Source: Massilia sp.
GTDB taxonomy: Bacteria; Pseudomonadota; Gammaproteobacteria; Burkholderiales; Burkholderiaceae_D
Length of the DNA: 15,981 nucleotides
Reading direction: 5' to 3'
Assembly (NCBI GenBank): GCA_003484545.1
Contig: DNCF01000260.1
Coordinates: 1-15,981 of the forward strand
The position numbers and the translations under genes were made by a program. How positions within the stretch are numbered: position 1 is the first letter of the stretch; every line of letters begins with the position of its first letter. Positions 5,955-14,603 of this stretch are shown piece after piece. Below the pieces are notes generated by a model. The model ran no database searches. It worked only from the letters and a program-made list of their open reading frames with translations, and was not told where the DNA came from.

Positions 5955-6734
5955 ATGATGGAGACGAACATCGTGGACGCGAACACCGCAAAATTCGACT
6001 ATGTGCTGCGCCAGGGCGACAACGCCCTGATCCTCTCGCAGCAGCTCTCCCAGCTCTGCGGCAAGGGCCCGGCCCTGGAAGAAGACATGGCCCTGACCAA
6101 CGTCGCGCTCGACTTGCTGGGCCAGACCCGCATGTGGCTGACCTACGCCGGCGAACTCGAAGGCAAGGGCCGCGACGAAGACCGCATGGCCTTCCACCGC
6201 GACGCCCACGACTACCGCAACGTCCTGCTGGTCGAGCAGCCCAACGGCAGCTACGCCGAGACGATGATGCGCCAGTTCTTCTTCGATACCTGGCACTACT
6301 TCCTGATGCAGGGCCTGCTGAAGTCGACCGACCGCCGCATCGCCGAGATCGCCGAGAAGTCGCTGAAGGAAGTGACTTACCACCTGCGCCGCAGCGGCGA
6401 CCTGGTGGTGCGCCTGGGCGACGGCACCGATGTCAGCCATGCCAAGATGCAGACGGCTCTAGATGAACTCTGGATGTACACCGGCGAAGTCTTCCTCTAC
6501 GACGAGATCGACAACGCGATGGTGGAGCAGGGCATCGCCCCGCCGGTCGAAGGCTTGCGCGCCGCCTTCCTCGAACACGTCAGCGAGATTTTCGAGGAAG
6601 CGACCTTGACGATGCCTGCGCCCGACGCCTGGATGCAGCGCGGCGGCAAACAGGGCCGCCACAGCGAACACCTCGGCTACATCCTGGCCGAGATGCAGTT
6701 CCTGCAGCGCGCCTATCCGGGAGCGGAGTGGTAA
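5955..6734 (+). CDS. paaC: PaaC, non-catalytic subunit of the phenylacetyl-CoA epoxidase
   Basis: The 259-residue protein belongs to the ferritin-like diiron fold of PaaA but is the structural partner that lacks a working metal site in characterised complexes. The family signature GPALEEDMALTNVALDLLGQ is at about 38-57, followed by helices rich in Asp, Glu and His (ERH-like segments such as FFFDTWHYFLMQGL and SEIFEEATLTMP). Length is close to E. coli PaaC (about 248). The annotated ATG at 5955 has no clear ribosome site and would rely on coupling to paaB, whose stop is 4 nt upstream. A GTG at 5973 is preceded by GGAGAC at 7 nt spacing and is a credible alternative that removes six residues. 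The stop shares one base with the paaD start. Confidence 0.95.
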   Translation: MMETNIVDANTAKFDYVLRQGDNALILSQQLSQLCGKGPALEEDMALTNVALDLLGQTRMWLTYAGELEGKGRDEDRMAFHRDAHDYRNVLLVEQPNGSYAETMMRQFFFDTWHYFLMQGLLKSTDRRIAEIAEKSLKEVTYHLRRSGDLVVRLGDGTDVSHAKMQTALDELWMYTGEVFLYDEIDNAMVEQGIAPPVEGLRAAFLEHVSEIFEEATLTMPAPDAWMQRGGKQGRHSEHLGYILAEMQFLQRAYPGAEW

Positions 6735-7252
6735 TGACTGCCCAAGGCGTCACGGTCGAGCAGGTCTGGACCTGGCTCGGCGAGGTACCCGACCCCGAGA
6801 TCCCGGTGATCTCGGTGGTGGACCTGGGCATCGTGCGCGGCGTCGCCTTCGAGGGCGATGAGTGCGTGGTGACGATCACGCCGACCTACTCGGGCTGCCC
6901 GGCGATGCAGGTCATCGCCGACGCGGTGAACGAGGCCTTGCATGCACGCGGCATCGACAAGCTGCGCATCGTGACCCAACTCTCGCCCGCCTGGACCACC
7001 GACTGGATGAGCGAGACCGGCAAGGCCGCCCTGAAGGGCTACGGCATCGCGCCGCCGGTGCAGCAGGCAATCGACATCAGCGGTCTGCGCGGCGGCGTCA
7101 AACGGTCTGCTTTCGTCGAGCCCGAAGTCGCCTGCCCGCATTGCGGCTCGAAGCATACCCAGCTCACCAGCCAGTTCGGCTCGACCCCGTGCAAGGCCTT
7201 GTACAAATGCCTGGATTGCCGCGAGCCTTTCGATTACTTCAAGTGCCATTAA
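6734..7252 (+). CDS. paaD: PaaD, maturation factor for the epoxidase
   Basis: The 172-residue protein has an N-terminal MIP18/DUF59 domain (VPDPEIPVISVVDLGIVRGV at about 18-37 and the SGCPAMQVI loop with Cys55) and a cysteine-rich C-terminal tail. In the tail, Cys134-x2-Cys137, Cys153, Cys159-x2-Cys162 and Cys171 could bind zinc or an iron-sulfur cluster. MIP18-type proteins act in metal-cluster assembly. PaaD is needed for phenylacetate growth but is not part of the purified epoxidase, so a role in loading metal into PaaA or PaaE is the accepted inference. The ATG at 6734 overlaps the paaC stop (TAATG) and is served by GGAG inside the paaC end. The frame is open slightly upstream, but the overlap start is the natural one. 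Confidence 0.95.
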   Translation: MTAQGVTVEQVWTWLGEVPDPEIPVISVVDLGIVRGVAFEGDECVVTITPTYSGCPAMQVIADAVNEALHARGIDKLRIVTQLSPAWTTDWMSETGKAALKGYGIAPPVQQAIDISGLRGGVKRSAFVEPEVACPHCGSKHTQLTSQFGSTPCKALYKCLDCREPFDYFKCH

Positions 7253-7262
7253 TACAAGCACC

Positions 7263-8339
7263 ATGAGCAAATTCTATCCACTGACCGTCGCCAAGGTGAA
7301 GCACGAGACGCGCGACGCCATCGCGGTTACCTTCGCCGTGCCGCCGGAACTGAAATCCACCTTCGCCTACCAGCAGGGCCAGCACCTGACCCTGCGCGCC
7401 CTGATCGACGGCGAAGACGTGCGCCGCTCGTATTCGATCTGCTCGGCGGTGCAGGACGAGCAGCTGCGCGTGGCGATCAAGCGCACCCCGGGCGGCCTGT
7501 TCTCGAGCTGGGCCAACGAACACCTGCAAGCTGGCGCCACCCTGGAAGTGATGCCGCCGATGGGCCACTTCAACGTGCCGCTCGAGCCCGAGAGCGAACG
7601 CCACTACCTCGCCTTTGCCGCCGGCAGCGGCATCACGCCCATCCTCTCGATCATCAAGACCACCCTGCAGGCCGAGCCGAAGAGCCGCTTCACCCTCGTC
7701 TACGGCAACCGCGCCTCCTCGTCGGTGATCTTCCGCGACGAGCTGACCGACCTGAAGGACCTGTACATGGGGCGCCTGAAGCTGGTCTACGTGATGAGCC
7801 GCGAGCCGCAGGACATCGAACTCTTCAACGGCCGCATCACGGGCGAGAAGTGCAGCGCCTTCCTCAAGCACTGGATCGACATCAACGACATCGACGTCGC
7901 CTTCATCTGCGGCCCGGAAGACATGATGCACGGCGTTTCGAAGTCGCTGCAGGACGCGGGCATGGCGAAGGAGAAGATCCGCATCGAGCTGTTCGCCGCC
8001 AGCATCCCGAAACACGAACATAAACCGCGCAAGATCGAGGTCGGCGCCGCGCACCAGACCGAAGTCACCGTGATCATGGACGGCAGCGCCGCCAGCTTCA
8101 CGATGGACAAGGACAAGGAATCGATTTTAGATGCCGGCCTGCGCGCGGGCATCGACATGCGCTATTCCTGCAAGGGCGGCGTCTGCTCGACCTGCCGCTG
8201 CAAGGTCGTCGAGGGCAATGTCGAGATGGACGTGAACTATGCGCTGGAAGACTACGAGGTCGCCCGCGGCTTCGTCCTGTCCTGCCAGGCCTTCCCGATC
8301 ACCGACAAGGTCATCGTCGATTTCGACCAGCACGAATAA
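7263..8339 (+). CDS. paaE: PaaE, NADPH-dependent reductase of the phenylacetyl-CoA epoxidase
   Basis: The 358-residue protein passes electrons from NADPH through FAD and a 2Fe-2S cluster to PaaA. The N-terminal ferredoxin-reductase domain has the flavin motif RRSYS at 54-58. The nucleotide-binding domain has AAGSGITPILSI at about 119-130 and FICGPEDMM near 214-222. The C-terminal plant-type ferredoxin domain has the cluster ligands Cys303, Cys308, Cys311 and Cys341 (CKGGVCSTC plus the distal Cys). The domain order and length equal those of E. coli PaaE (about 356). The start lies 10 nt after the paaD stop. The bases before it (AATACAAGCACC) contain no Shine-Dalgarno sequence, so translation probably depends on ribosomes finishing paaD. 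It is followed by a 171-bp gap made almost entirely of a large palindrome. Confidence 0.96.
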   Translation: MSKFYPLTVAKVKHETRDAIAVTFAVPPELKSTFAYQQGQHLTLRALIDGEDVRRSYSICSAVQDEQLRVAIKRTPGGLFSSWANEHLQAGATLEVMPPMGHFNVPLEPESERHYLAFAAGSGITPILSIIKTTLQAEPKSRFTLVYGNRASSSVIFRDELTDLKDLYMGRLKLVYVMSREPQDIELFNGRITGEKCSAFLKHWIDINDIDVAFICGPEDMMHGVSKSLQDAGMAKEKIRIELFAASIPKHEHKPRKIEVGAAHQTEVTVIMDGSAASFTMDKDKESILDAGLRAGIDMRYSCKGGVCSTCRCKVVEGNVEMDVNYALEDYEVARGFVLSCQAFPITDKVIVDFDQHE

Positions 8340-8341
8340 CC

Positions 8342-8487
8342 GGTGGCTCGATAAACCTACTGCGCGTCGGATTTTTGACCTGCGCCGCCAAGGCGATAGC
8401 TCACTGTACTACACGTACAGCTGCGCTTCTCGGCCTCGGCGGCCCCGCCAAAACTCCTTCCGCTCGCTACGGTTTCTCGAGTCACCT
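8342..8487. repeat. Large imperfect palindrome filling the paaE-paaG gap
   Basis: The left arm (8342-8409) and the reverse complement of the right arm (8415-8487) align along nearly their whole length. The outer blocks are GGTGGCTCGATAAACC against GGTGACTCGAGAAACC (14 of 16). Further in, GGATTTTTG faces GGAGTTTTG and GCCGCCAAGGC faces GCCGCCGAGGC. The innermost block is the perfect CTGTAC/GTACAG around the 5-nt loop TACAC. A few small indels separate these blocks. The element ends 9 nt before the paaG ribosome site. No target-site duplication is obvious and no gene lies inside it. It could be a miniature mobile element, a repeated intergenic element of this lineage or an RNA-processing hairpin. 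Confidence 0.8.
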
Positions 8488-8510
8488 AACAAAAACTGGA
8501 GGAGACACCC

Positions 8511-9302
8511 ATGAGCTACGAATCGATTCAATTCAAGATCGAAGACGGCGTCGCCGTCCTCACCCTGAACCGCCCCGACCGCCTGAACAGTTTTACGCAA
8601 GCGATGCACCTGGAAGTGCGCGACGCGCTGGATAAGCTGCAAGCCGACAAGTCGGTGCGCGTGCTGGTGCTGACCGGCGCCGGCCGCGGCTTCTGCGCCG
8701 GGCAAGACCTGGCCGACCGTGCGGTGGCTCCCGGCGCGCCGGGCGTCGACCTGGGCGAATCGGTGGAAAAATTCTATGCGCCGCTGGTGCTGACCCTGCG
8801 CAGCCTGCCGATGCCGGTCATCTGCGCCGTGAACGGCGTGGCCGCCGGCGCCGGCGCCAACCTGGCGCTGGCCTGCGACATCGTCCTGGCCGCGAAATCC
8901 GCTAGTTTCATCGAAGCCTTCTGCAAGCTGGGCCTGATTCCGGATACCGGCGGCACCTGGCACCTGCCGCGCCTGATCGGCCACGCCCGCGCCACCGGCC
9001 TGGCCATGCTGGGCGAGAAGCTCAGCGCCGAGAAGGCCGAGGAGTGGGGCCTGATCTGGCGCTGCGTGCCGGACGAGGCCCTGATGGATGAAGCCATGGC
9101 CATGGCCGATCACTTCGCCAGCGCGCCGACGAAAGGCCTGGCCTTCACCAAGAAGGCGCTGCAGGCCAGCTACGCCAACACCCTGCCGGAACAGCTGAAG
9201 CTGGAAGGCGAGATGATGCGCGAGCTGGGCTACAGCCACGACTACCGCGAGGGCGTGGCCGCCTTCATCGCCAAGCGTCCGGCCCAGTTCAAGGGAGAGT
9301 AA
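8511..9302 (+). CDS. paaG: PaaG, epoxyphenylacetyl-CoA isomerase (crotonase family)
   Basis: The 263-residue crotonase-fold enzyme converts the unstable ring-1,2-epoxide of phenylacetyl-CoA into the seven-membered oxepin-CoA. The family motifs are LTLNRPDRLNSF at about 17-28, the oxyanion-hole segments GRGFCAGQDLADR (59-70) and VNGVAAGAGANLALACD, and the catalytic aspartate in KLGLIPDTGGTWHLPR (Asp145). The last motif, with Asp and TGGTW rather than the Glu of ordinary enoyl-CoA hydratases, separates PaaG from PaaF. Length matches E. coli PaaG (about 262). The ATG at 8511 follows a strong GGAGGAGA site. Its stop is 2 nt before the paaH start, so paaG and paaH are tightly coupled. It is the only crotonase gene in the window. 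Confidence 0.95.
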   Translation: MSYESIQFKIEDGVAVLTLNRPDRLNSFTQAMHLEVRDALDKLQADKSVRVLVLTGAGRGFCAGQDLADRAVAPGAPGVDLGESVEKFYAPLVLTLRSLPMPVICAVNGVAAGAGANLALACDIVLAAKSASFIEAFCKLGLIPDTGGTWHLPRLIGHARATGLAMLGEKLSAEKAEEWGLIWRCVPDEALMDEAMAMADHFASAPTKGLAFTKKALQASYANTLPEQLKLEGEMMRELGYSHDYREGVAAFIAKRPAQFKGE

Positions 9303-9304
9303 GG

Positions 9305-10867
9305 ATGGAGGCATTAGCCAAGGGGAGCGTCGTTGCCGTCATCGGCAGCGGCGCCATGGGTTCCGGCATTGCCCAGATCGCCGCCGCCAGCGGCCACGAG
9401 GTGCGCCTGTTCGACACGCGGCTTGATGCCGCCGCGAAGGCCATCATTGATATCGGCAAGGTCTACGACAAGCTGGTCGAGAAGGGCCGCATGGGCGCGG
9501 TCGATGCCGACCTGGCGCGCGAGCGCCTGAAAACGGTCGACACGCTGGCCCAGGTGGCAGACGCCTCGCTCGTCGTCGAAGCCATCGTCGAGAACCTGGA
9601 CGCCAAGCGCAAGCTGTTCACCGACCTGGAAGGCATCGTCGACGCGCGCTGCATCCTGGCGACGAATACCTCCTCGATCTCGGTGACGGCGATCGCCGCG
9701 CCGCTGCGCCATCCCGAGCGCCTGGTCGGCATGCACTTCTTTAACCCGGTGCCGCTGATGGCCCTGGTCGAGGTGATCAGTGGTCTCGCGACCAGCAAGG
9801 CTGTCGCGGACACCGTCTACGCCACCGCCGAAGCCTGGGGCAAGGACCCGGTGCACGCCAAATCGACGCCCGGCTTCATCGTCAACCGCGTCGCGCGCCC
9901 CTACTATGCCGAGGCGCTGCGCCTCCTGCTCGAGCGCGCCGCCGACCCGGCCACGCTGGACGCGATCATGCGCGACTGCGGCGGTTTCCGCATGGGTCCC
10001 TTCGAGCTGATGGACCTGATCGGCCACGACATCAACTTCTCGGTCACGCAATCGGTGCACGCCGCCTATTACGGCGACCAGCGCTACACGCCCTCGATCC
10101 TGCAGCAGGAGCTGGTGAACGCCGGCTTCCTCGGCCGCAAGAGCGGTCGCGGCTTCTATCGCTACGGCACGGACGCCGTCAAGCCGGCGCCCCGGGTCGA
10201 ACCGGCGCAGGAACGCCCGAACACGGTCGGCATCAGCGTGCGCCGCGAGGTCACCAACAGCATCGTCAGCCCGATGGAAGCGCGCCTGATTGCGGCCGGC
10301 TTCAGCGTGACCCACCGCGAACCGCTGGCTGGCGCCGAGAAGCACGAAGCGCCCGCCTTCCATTGCAACGGCGCGGCGATCTTCCTCACCGACGGGCGCA
10401 GCGCCACCGAGCGCGCGGCCGCCAACAACCATCCGAACACGGTGGTCTACGACCTGCTGCTGGATCACGCCAGGGCGACCCGCATCGCGCTGGCGCGCGC
10501 CGACCAGTGCAGCATTGATGCCTATTACTCGGTCGTCGGCATGTTCCAGGCCGCCGGCTTCGAGGTCACGCGCATCGACGACGTGCCCGGCATGGCCGTG
10601 ATGCGCACCGTCGCCATGCTGGCCAACGAAGCGGCCGATGCCGTCAACCAGGGCGTGTGCAGCGCCATCGCGGTCGATATCGCGATGCAAAAAGGGGTGA
10701 ACTACCCGCGCGGGCCGCTGGCCTGGGCCGACAGCGTCGGCATCGGGCAGGTGGTGACGGTCCTGGCGAACCTGGCCGCCACCTATGGCGAAGACCGCTA
10801 CCGCGTCTCGCCGCTCCTGCGCCGCAAGCTCGCCGCCAACCCGACCGGAGCCCGTTTCCATGCATAG
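9305..10867 (+). CDS. paaH: PaaH, 3-hydroxyadipyl-CoA dehydrogenase
   Basis: The 520-residue enzyme oxidises 3-hydroxyadipyl-CoA to 3-oxoadipyl-CoA with NAD+, the last step before final thiolysis. The N-terminal Rossmann domain has GSGAMGSG at 14-21. The catalytic His144 is in MHFFNPVP and Glu156 in LVEVISG, with Asn194 in GFIVNR. A first 3HCDH C-terminal domain follows (about 190-300, ending GRKSGRGFYRYG), then a linker with a second alpha/beta region, then a second 3HCDH C-terminal domain (about 410-510). E. coli PaaH has this same double-domain plan at about 475 residues; the present protein is longer mainly in the middle. The ATG at 9305 lies 2 nt after the paaG stop and its ribosome site (GGGAGAG) is inside the paaG end. 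The 3' end overlaps paaI by 8 nt. Confidence 0.94.
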   Translation: MEALAKGSVVAVIGSGAMGSGIAQIAAASGHEVRLFDTRLDAAAKAIIDIGKVYDKLVEKGRMGAVDADLARERLKTVDTLAQVADASLVVEAIVENLDAKRKLFTDLEGIVDARCILATNTSSISVTAIAAPLRHPERLVGMHFFNPVPLMALVEVISGLATSKAVADTVYATAEAWGKDPVHAKSTPGFIVNRVARPYYAEALRLLLERAADPATLDAIMRDCGGFRMGPFELMDLIGHDINFSVTQSVHAAYYGDQRYTPSILQQELVNAGFLGRKSGRGFYRYGTDAVKPAPRVEPAQERPNTVGISVRREVTNSIVSPMEARLIAAGFSVTHREPLAGAEKHEAPAFHCNGAAIFLTDGRSATERAAANNHPNTVVYDLLLDHARATRIALARADQCSIDAYYSVVGMFQAAGFEVTRIDDVPGMAVMRTVAMLANEAADAVNQGVCSAIAVDIAMQKGVNYPRGPLAWADSVGIGQVVTVLANLAATYGEDRYRVSPLLRRKLAANPTGARFHA

Positions 10868-11321
10868 CGATCAGCACAGCAATCAACTGCACGACCCGCA
10901 GGCGCTGGCCGAACTGGCCGGCAAGACGATGTACGAACGCGACCCGGCCAGCCAGGCCCTGGGCATGACCCTCGATGCAATCCGCCCCGGCTATGCGCGC
11001 ATGAGCATGCGCGTTCGCGCCGACATGCTCAACGGGCATGCGACCTGCCACGGCGGCTTCATCTTCATGCTGGCCGACAGCGCCTTCGCCTTCGCCTGCA
11101 ACTCGCACAATTTCAATACGGTCGGCGCCGGCTGCACCATCGATTACCTGTCACCGGGACGCGAAGGCGACCTCATGACGGCGGAGGCGGTGGAGCGGGC
11201 GCTGTCCGGCAAGACCGGCGTCTACGACGTCACCGTGACCAATGCCGAAGGGAGGACGATTGCGCTCTTTCGCGGCAAGTCGCACCGCGTGAGCGGGATG
11301 GTGGCCACGGTCGACGTTTGA
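10860..11321 (+). CDS. paaI: PaaI, hotdog-fold acyl-CoA thioesterase
   Basis: The 153-residue protein belongs to the PaaI hotdog thioesterases, which hydrolyse phenylacetyl-CoA and ring-hydroxylated derivatives to free trapped CoA. The signature LNGHATCHGGFIFMLADSAF at about 57-76 holds the catalytic Asp73 (Asp61 in E. coli numbering). FRGKSHRVSG closes the core fold. The N-terminus is a few residues longer than in E. coli PaaI (140 residues in total). The frame is open for 25 codons upstream, but the ATG at 10860 gives the family start, overlaps the paaH stop by 8 nt and has GGAG about 11 nt before it. The 36-bp gap to paaK holds only the paaK ribosome site. Confidence 0.94.
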   Translation: MHSDQHSNQLHDPQALAELAGKTMYERDPASQALGMTLDAIRPGYARMSMRVRADMLNGHATCHGGFIFMLADSAFAFACNSHNFNTVGAGCTIDYLSPGREGDLMTAEAVERALSGKTGVYDVTVTNAEGRTIALFRGKSHRVSGMVATVDV

Positions 11322-11357
11322 AGCGCCACCTGAAACGAAGCTGAGAAGGAGACACAG

Positions 11358-12674
<1,317 letters not shown>

Positions 12675-12691
12675 ATACGAGGAGACATTCA

Positions 12692-13897
12692 ATGATCGAC
12701 GCATTCATCTGCGACGCCATCCGCACCCCCTTCGGCCGCTACGGCGGCTCGCTCGCCTCGGTGCGCGCCGACGATCTGGCGGCATTGCCGATCGCCGCCC
12801 TCATCGAGCGCAACAAGGGCGTGGACTGGACCATGGTCGACGACCTGTACTGGGGCTGCGCCAACCAGGCCGGCGAAGACAACCGCAACGTGGGCCACAT
12901 GGCGGGCCTGCTGGCCGGCCTGCCGCCCGAGGTTCCCGGCAACACCATCAACCGCCTGTGCGGTTCCAGCCTGGACGCGGTCGGCATCGGCGCGCGCGCC
13001 ATCCTGTCGGGCCAGGCCAACCTGATCATCGCCGGCGGCTCCGAGAGCATGACCCGCGCCCCCTTTGTGATGGGCAAGGCCGACAGCGCCTTCTCGCGTG
13101 CGGCGAAGATCGAGGACACCACCATCGGCTGGCGCTTCGTGAATCCGCTGATGAAGGCAAAGTACGGCATCGACTCGATGCCGGAAACGGCCGAGAACGT
13201 GGCGAAGGATTTCAACGTCAACCGCGCGGACCAGGACGCGTTCGCGATCCGCAGCCAGCAGCGCTGGGCGCGCGCGAATGCGGCCGGCGTGTTCAAGGAC
13301 GAGATCGTGCCGGTGACGATCCATTCCAAGAAAGGCGACTCGCGCGTGTTCGACACCGACGAACACCCGCGCCCGGACACCAGCATCGAGGCACTGGCCA
13401 AGCTCAAGGGTGTGGTTACGCCCGACGGCACCGTCACCGCCGGCAACGCCTCGGGTGTGAACGACGGCGCCTGCGCGCTCTTGATCGCATCCGGCAGCGC
13501 CGCCGAGCGCTTCGGCCTGACCCCGCGCGCCCGCATCATCGGCATGGCCACCGCCGGCCTGCCGCCGCGCATCATGGGCTTCGGCCCATCGCCGGCGACC
13601 AAGAAGGTGCTGGCCCAGACCGGACTGACCATCGGGCAGATGGACGTGGTCGAGCTGAACGAGGCCTTTGCTTCCCAGAGCCTGGCAGTGCTGCGCGACC
13701 TGGGTCTGCCCGACGACGGCGAGCACGTGAATGCGAACGGCGGCGCGATCGCCCTCGGGCACCCGCTGGGCGCCTCCGGCGCGCGCCTGGTGACGCATGC
13801 CGTCTACCAGCTGCAGCGCACCGGCGGGCGCTATGCGCTGTGCACGATGTGCATCGGCGTTGGCCAGGGCATCGCCCTGATCATCGAAAGGGTGTAA
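12692..13897 (+). CDS. paaJ: PaaJ, 3-oxoadipyl-CoA / 3-oxo-5,6-dehydrosuberyl-CoA thiolase
   Basis: The 401-residue thiolase cleaves 3-oxo-5,6-dehydrosuberyl-CoA and, at the end of the route, 3-oxoadipyl-CoA to succinyl-CoA and acetyl-CoA. The active site is complete: nucleophile Cys90 in NRLCGSS, His357 in GHPLGASGAR and Cys387 in CIGVGQG, with NEAFASQ also present. Length is exactly that of E. coli PaaJ (401). PcaF of the beta-ketoadipate pathway is a very close relative with the same chemistry; the operon context decides for PaaJ. The frame is open back to 12119 inside paaK, but the ATG at 12692 follows GAGGAGACATTCA and starts the normal thiolase N-terminus (DAFICDAIRTPFGRYGG). The paaY start lies 2 nt after the stop. 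Confidence 0.95.
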   Translation: MIDAFICDAIRTPFGRYGGSLASVRADDLAALPIAALIERNKGVDWTMVDDLYWGCANQAGEDNRNVGHMAGLLAGLPPEVPGNTINRLCGSSLDAVGIGARAILSGQANLIIAGGSESMTRAPFVMGKADSAFSRAAKIEDTTIGWRFVNPLMKAKYGIDSMPETAENVAKDFNVNRADQDAFAIRSQQRWARANAAGVFKDEIVPVTIHSKKGDSRVFDTDEHPRPDTSIEALAKLKGVVTPDGTVTAGNASGVNDGACALLIASGSAAERFGLTPRARIIGMATAGLPPRIMGFGPSPATKKVLAQTGLTIGQMDVVELNEAFASQSLAVLRDLGLPDDGEHVNANGGAIALGHPLGASGARLVTHAVYQLQRTGGRYALCTMCIGVGQGIALIIERV

Positions 13898-13899
13898 GG

Positions 13900-14499
13900 A
13901 TGGTCAAGGTCTACGAAATCGACGGCGTGCGCCCGGTCGTGCATCCGACAGCCTACGTGCATCCGACCGCGGTCCTGATCGGCGACGTGATCGTTGGCCC
14001 GCGCTGCTACATCGGCCCGCTGGCCTCGCTGCGCGGCGACTTCGGCCGCCTGATCCTGGAAGAGGGCGCCAACGTCCAGGACACCTGCGTGATGCACGGC
14101 TTCGAGGACGGCGAGACCGTCATCGAGGTCGACGGCCACATCGGCCACGGCGCCGTGCTGCACGGCTGCCGCGTGGGCCGCAACGCCATGGTCGGCATGA
14201 ACGCGGTCGTGATGGACGGCGCGGTGGTGGGCGAGGAATCGATCGTCGCCGCGATGAGCTTCGTGAAGGCGAAGATGATCATCCCGCCGCGCAGCATGGT
14301 GATGGGCACGCCCGCGCGCGTGATGCGCGAGCTGAAGCCCGAGGAAATCGCCTGGAAGAGCTTCGGCACCCGCCAGTACCACCAGCTGACCGAACGCTCG
14401 ATGAAGACCATGCGCGAAGTCGAGGCCTACACCGAAATCGAGCCGAACCGCCCGGTGTTCGATTTTTCGAATAACGGCGGCCACGTACCCAAAACCTGA
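13900..14499 (+). CDS. paaY: PaaY, hexapeptide-repeat thioesterase of the gamma-carbonic anhydrase fold
   Basis: The 199-residue protein is a left-handed beta-helix built of hexapeptide repeats (VLIGDVIVGPRCYIGPLASL onwards) with a C-terminal helix. The zinc ligands expected of gamma-carbonic-anhydrase-like proteins are seen as His66 (VMHGF), His83 and His88 (HIGHGAVLHGC). PaaY in E. coli (about 196 residues) is a CoA thioesterase that removes dead-end ring-opened CoA esters. There it sits next to paaX, whereas here it is inside the catabolic operon between paaJ and paaZ. The ATG at 13900 follows the paaJ stop by 2 nt, with only a weak AAGG before it, so coupling is likely. A 104-bp gap with a REP-like hairpin follows. 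Confidence 0.92.
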   Translation: MVKVYEIDGVRPVVHPTAYVHPTAVLIGDVIVGPRCYIGPLASLRGDFGRLILEEGANVQDTCVMHGFEDGETVIEVDGHIGHGAVLHGCRVGRNAMVGMNAVVMDGAVVGEESIVAAMSFVKAKMIIPPRSMVMGTPARVMRELKPEEIAWKSFGTRQYHQLTERSMKTMREVEAYTEIEPNRPVFDFSNNGGHVPKT

Positions 14500-14511
14500 C
14501 GCGGACACCAA

Positions 14512-14538
14512 CGTAGGGTGGGCTCTCGAGCCCACGCG
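14512..14538 (+). repeat. REP-like palindrome, copy 4, in the paaY-paaZ gap
   Basis: It reads CGTAGGGTGGGCTC, then TC, then GAGCCCACGCG, with an 8-bp stem (14518-14525 with 14528-14535) behind the GTAG head. It begins 12 nt after the paaY stop and ends 52 nt before the paaZ ribosome site. No T-tract follows. Confidence 0.85.
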
Positions 14539-14603
14539 GATTCAGACTGACGATCAGCCCGAACGCCTGCAAACAACACGGTCATCCCGAGGAGACACCA
14601 AAC

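Noticed and set aside
8239..8635. Short plus-strand open frames over the paaE-paaG gap
   Set aside because: They run through the palindrome and the ends of both genes, lack ribosome sites, and give arginine- and proline-rich nonsense.
9314..10861. A 515-codon open frame antisense to paaH
   Set aside because: It mirrors paaH almost exactly, has no domain-like pattern, and results from high third-position GC in the true gene.
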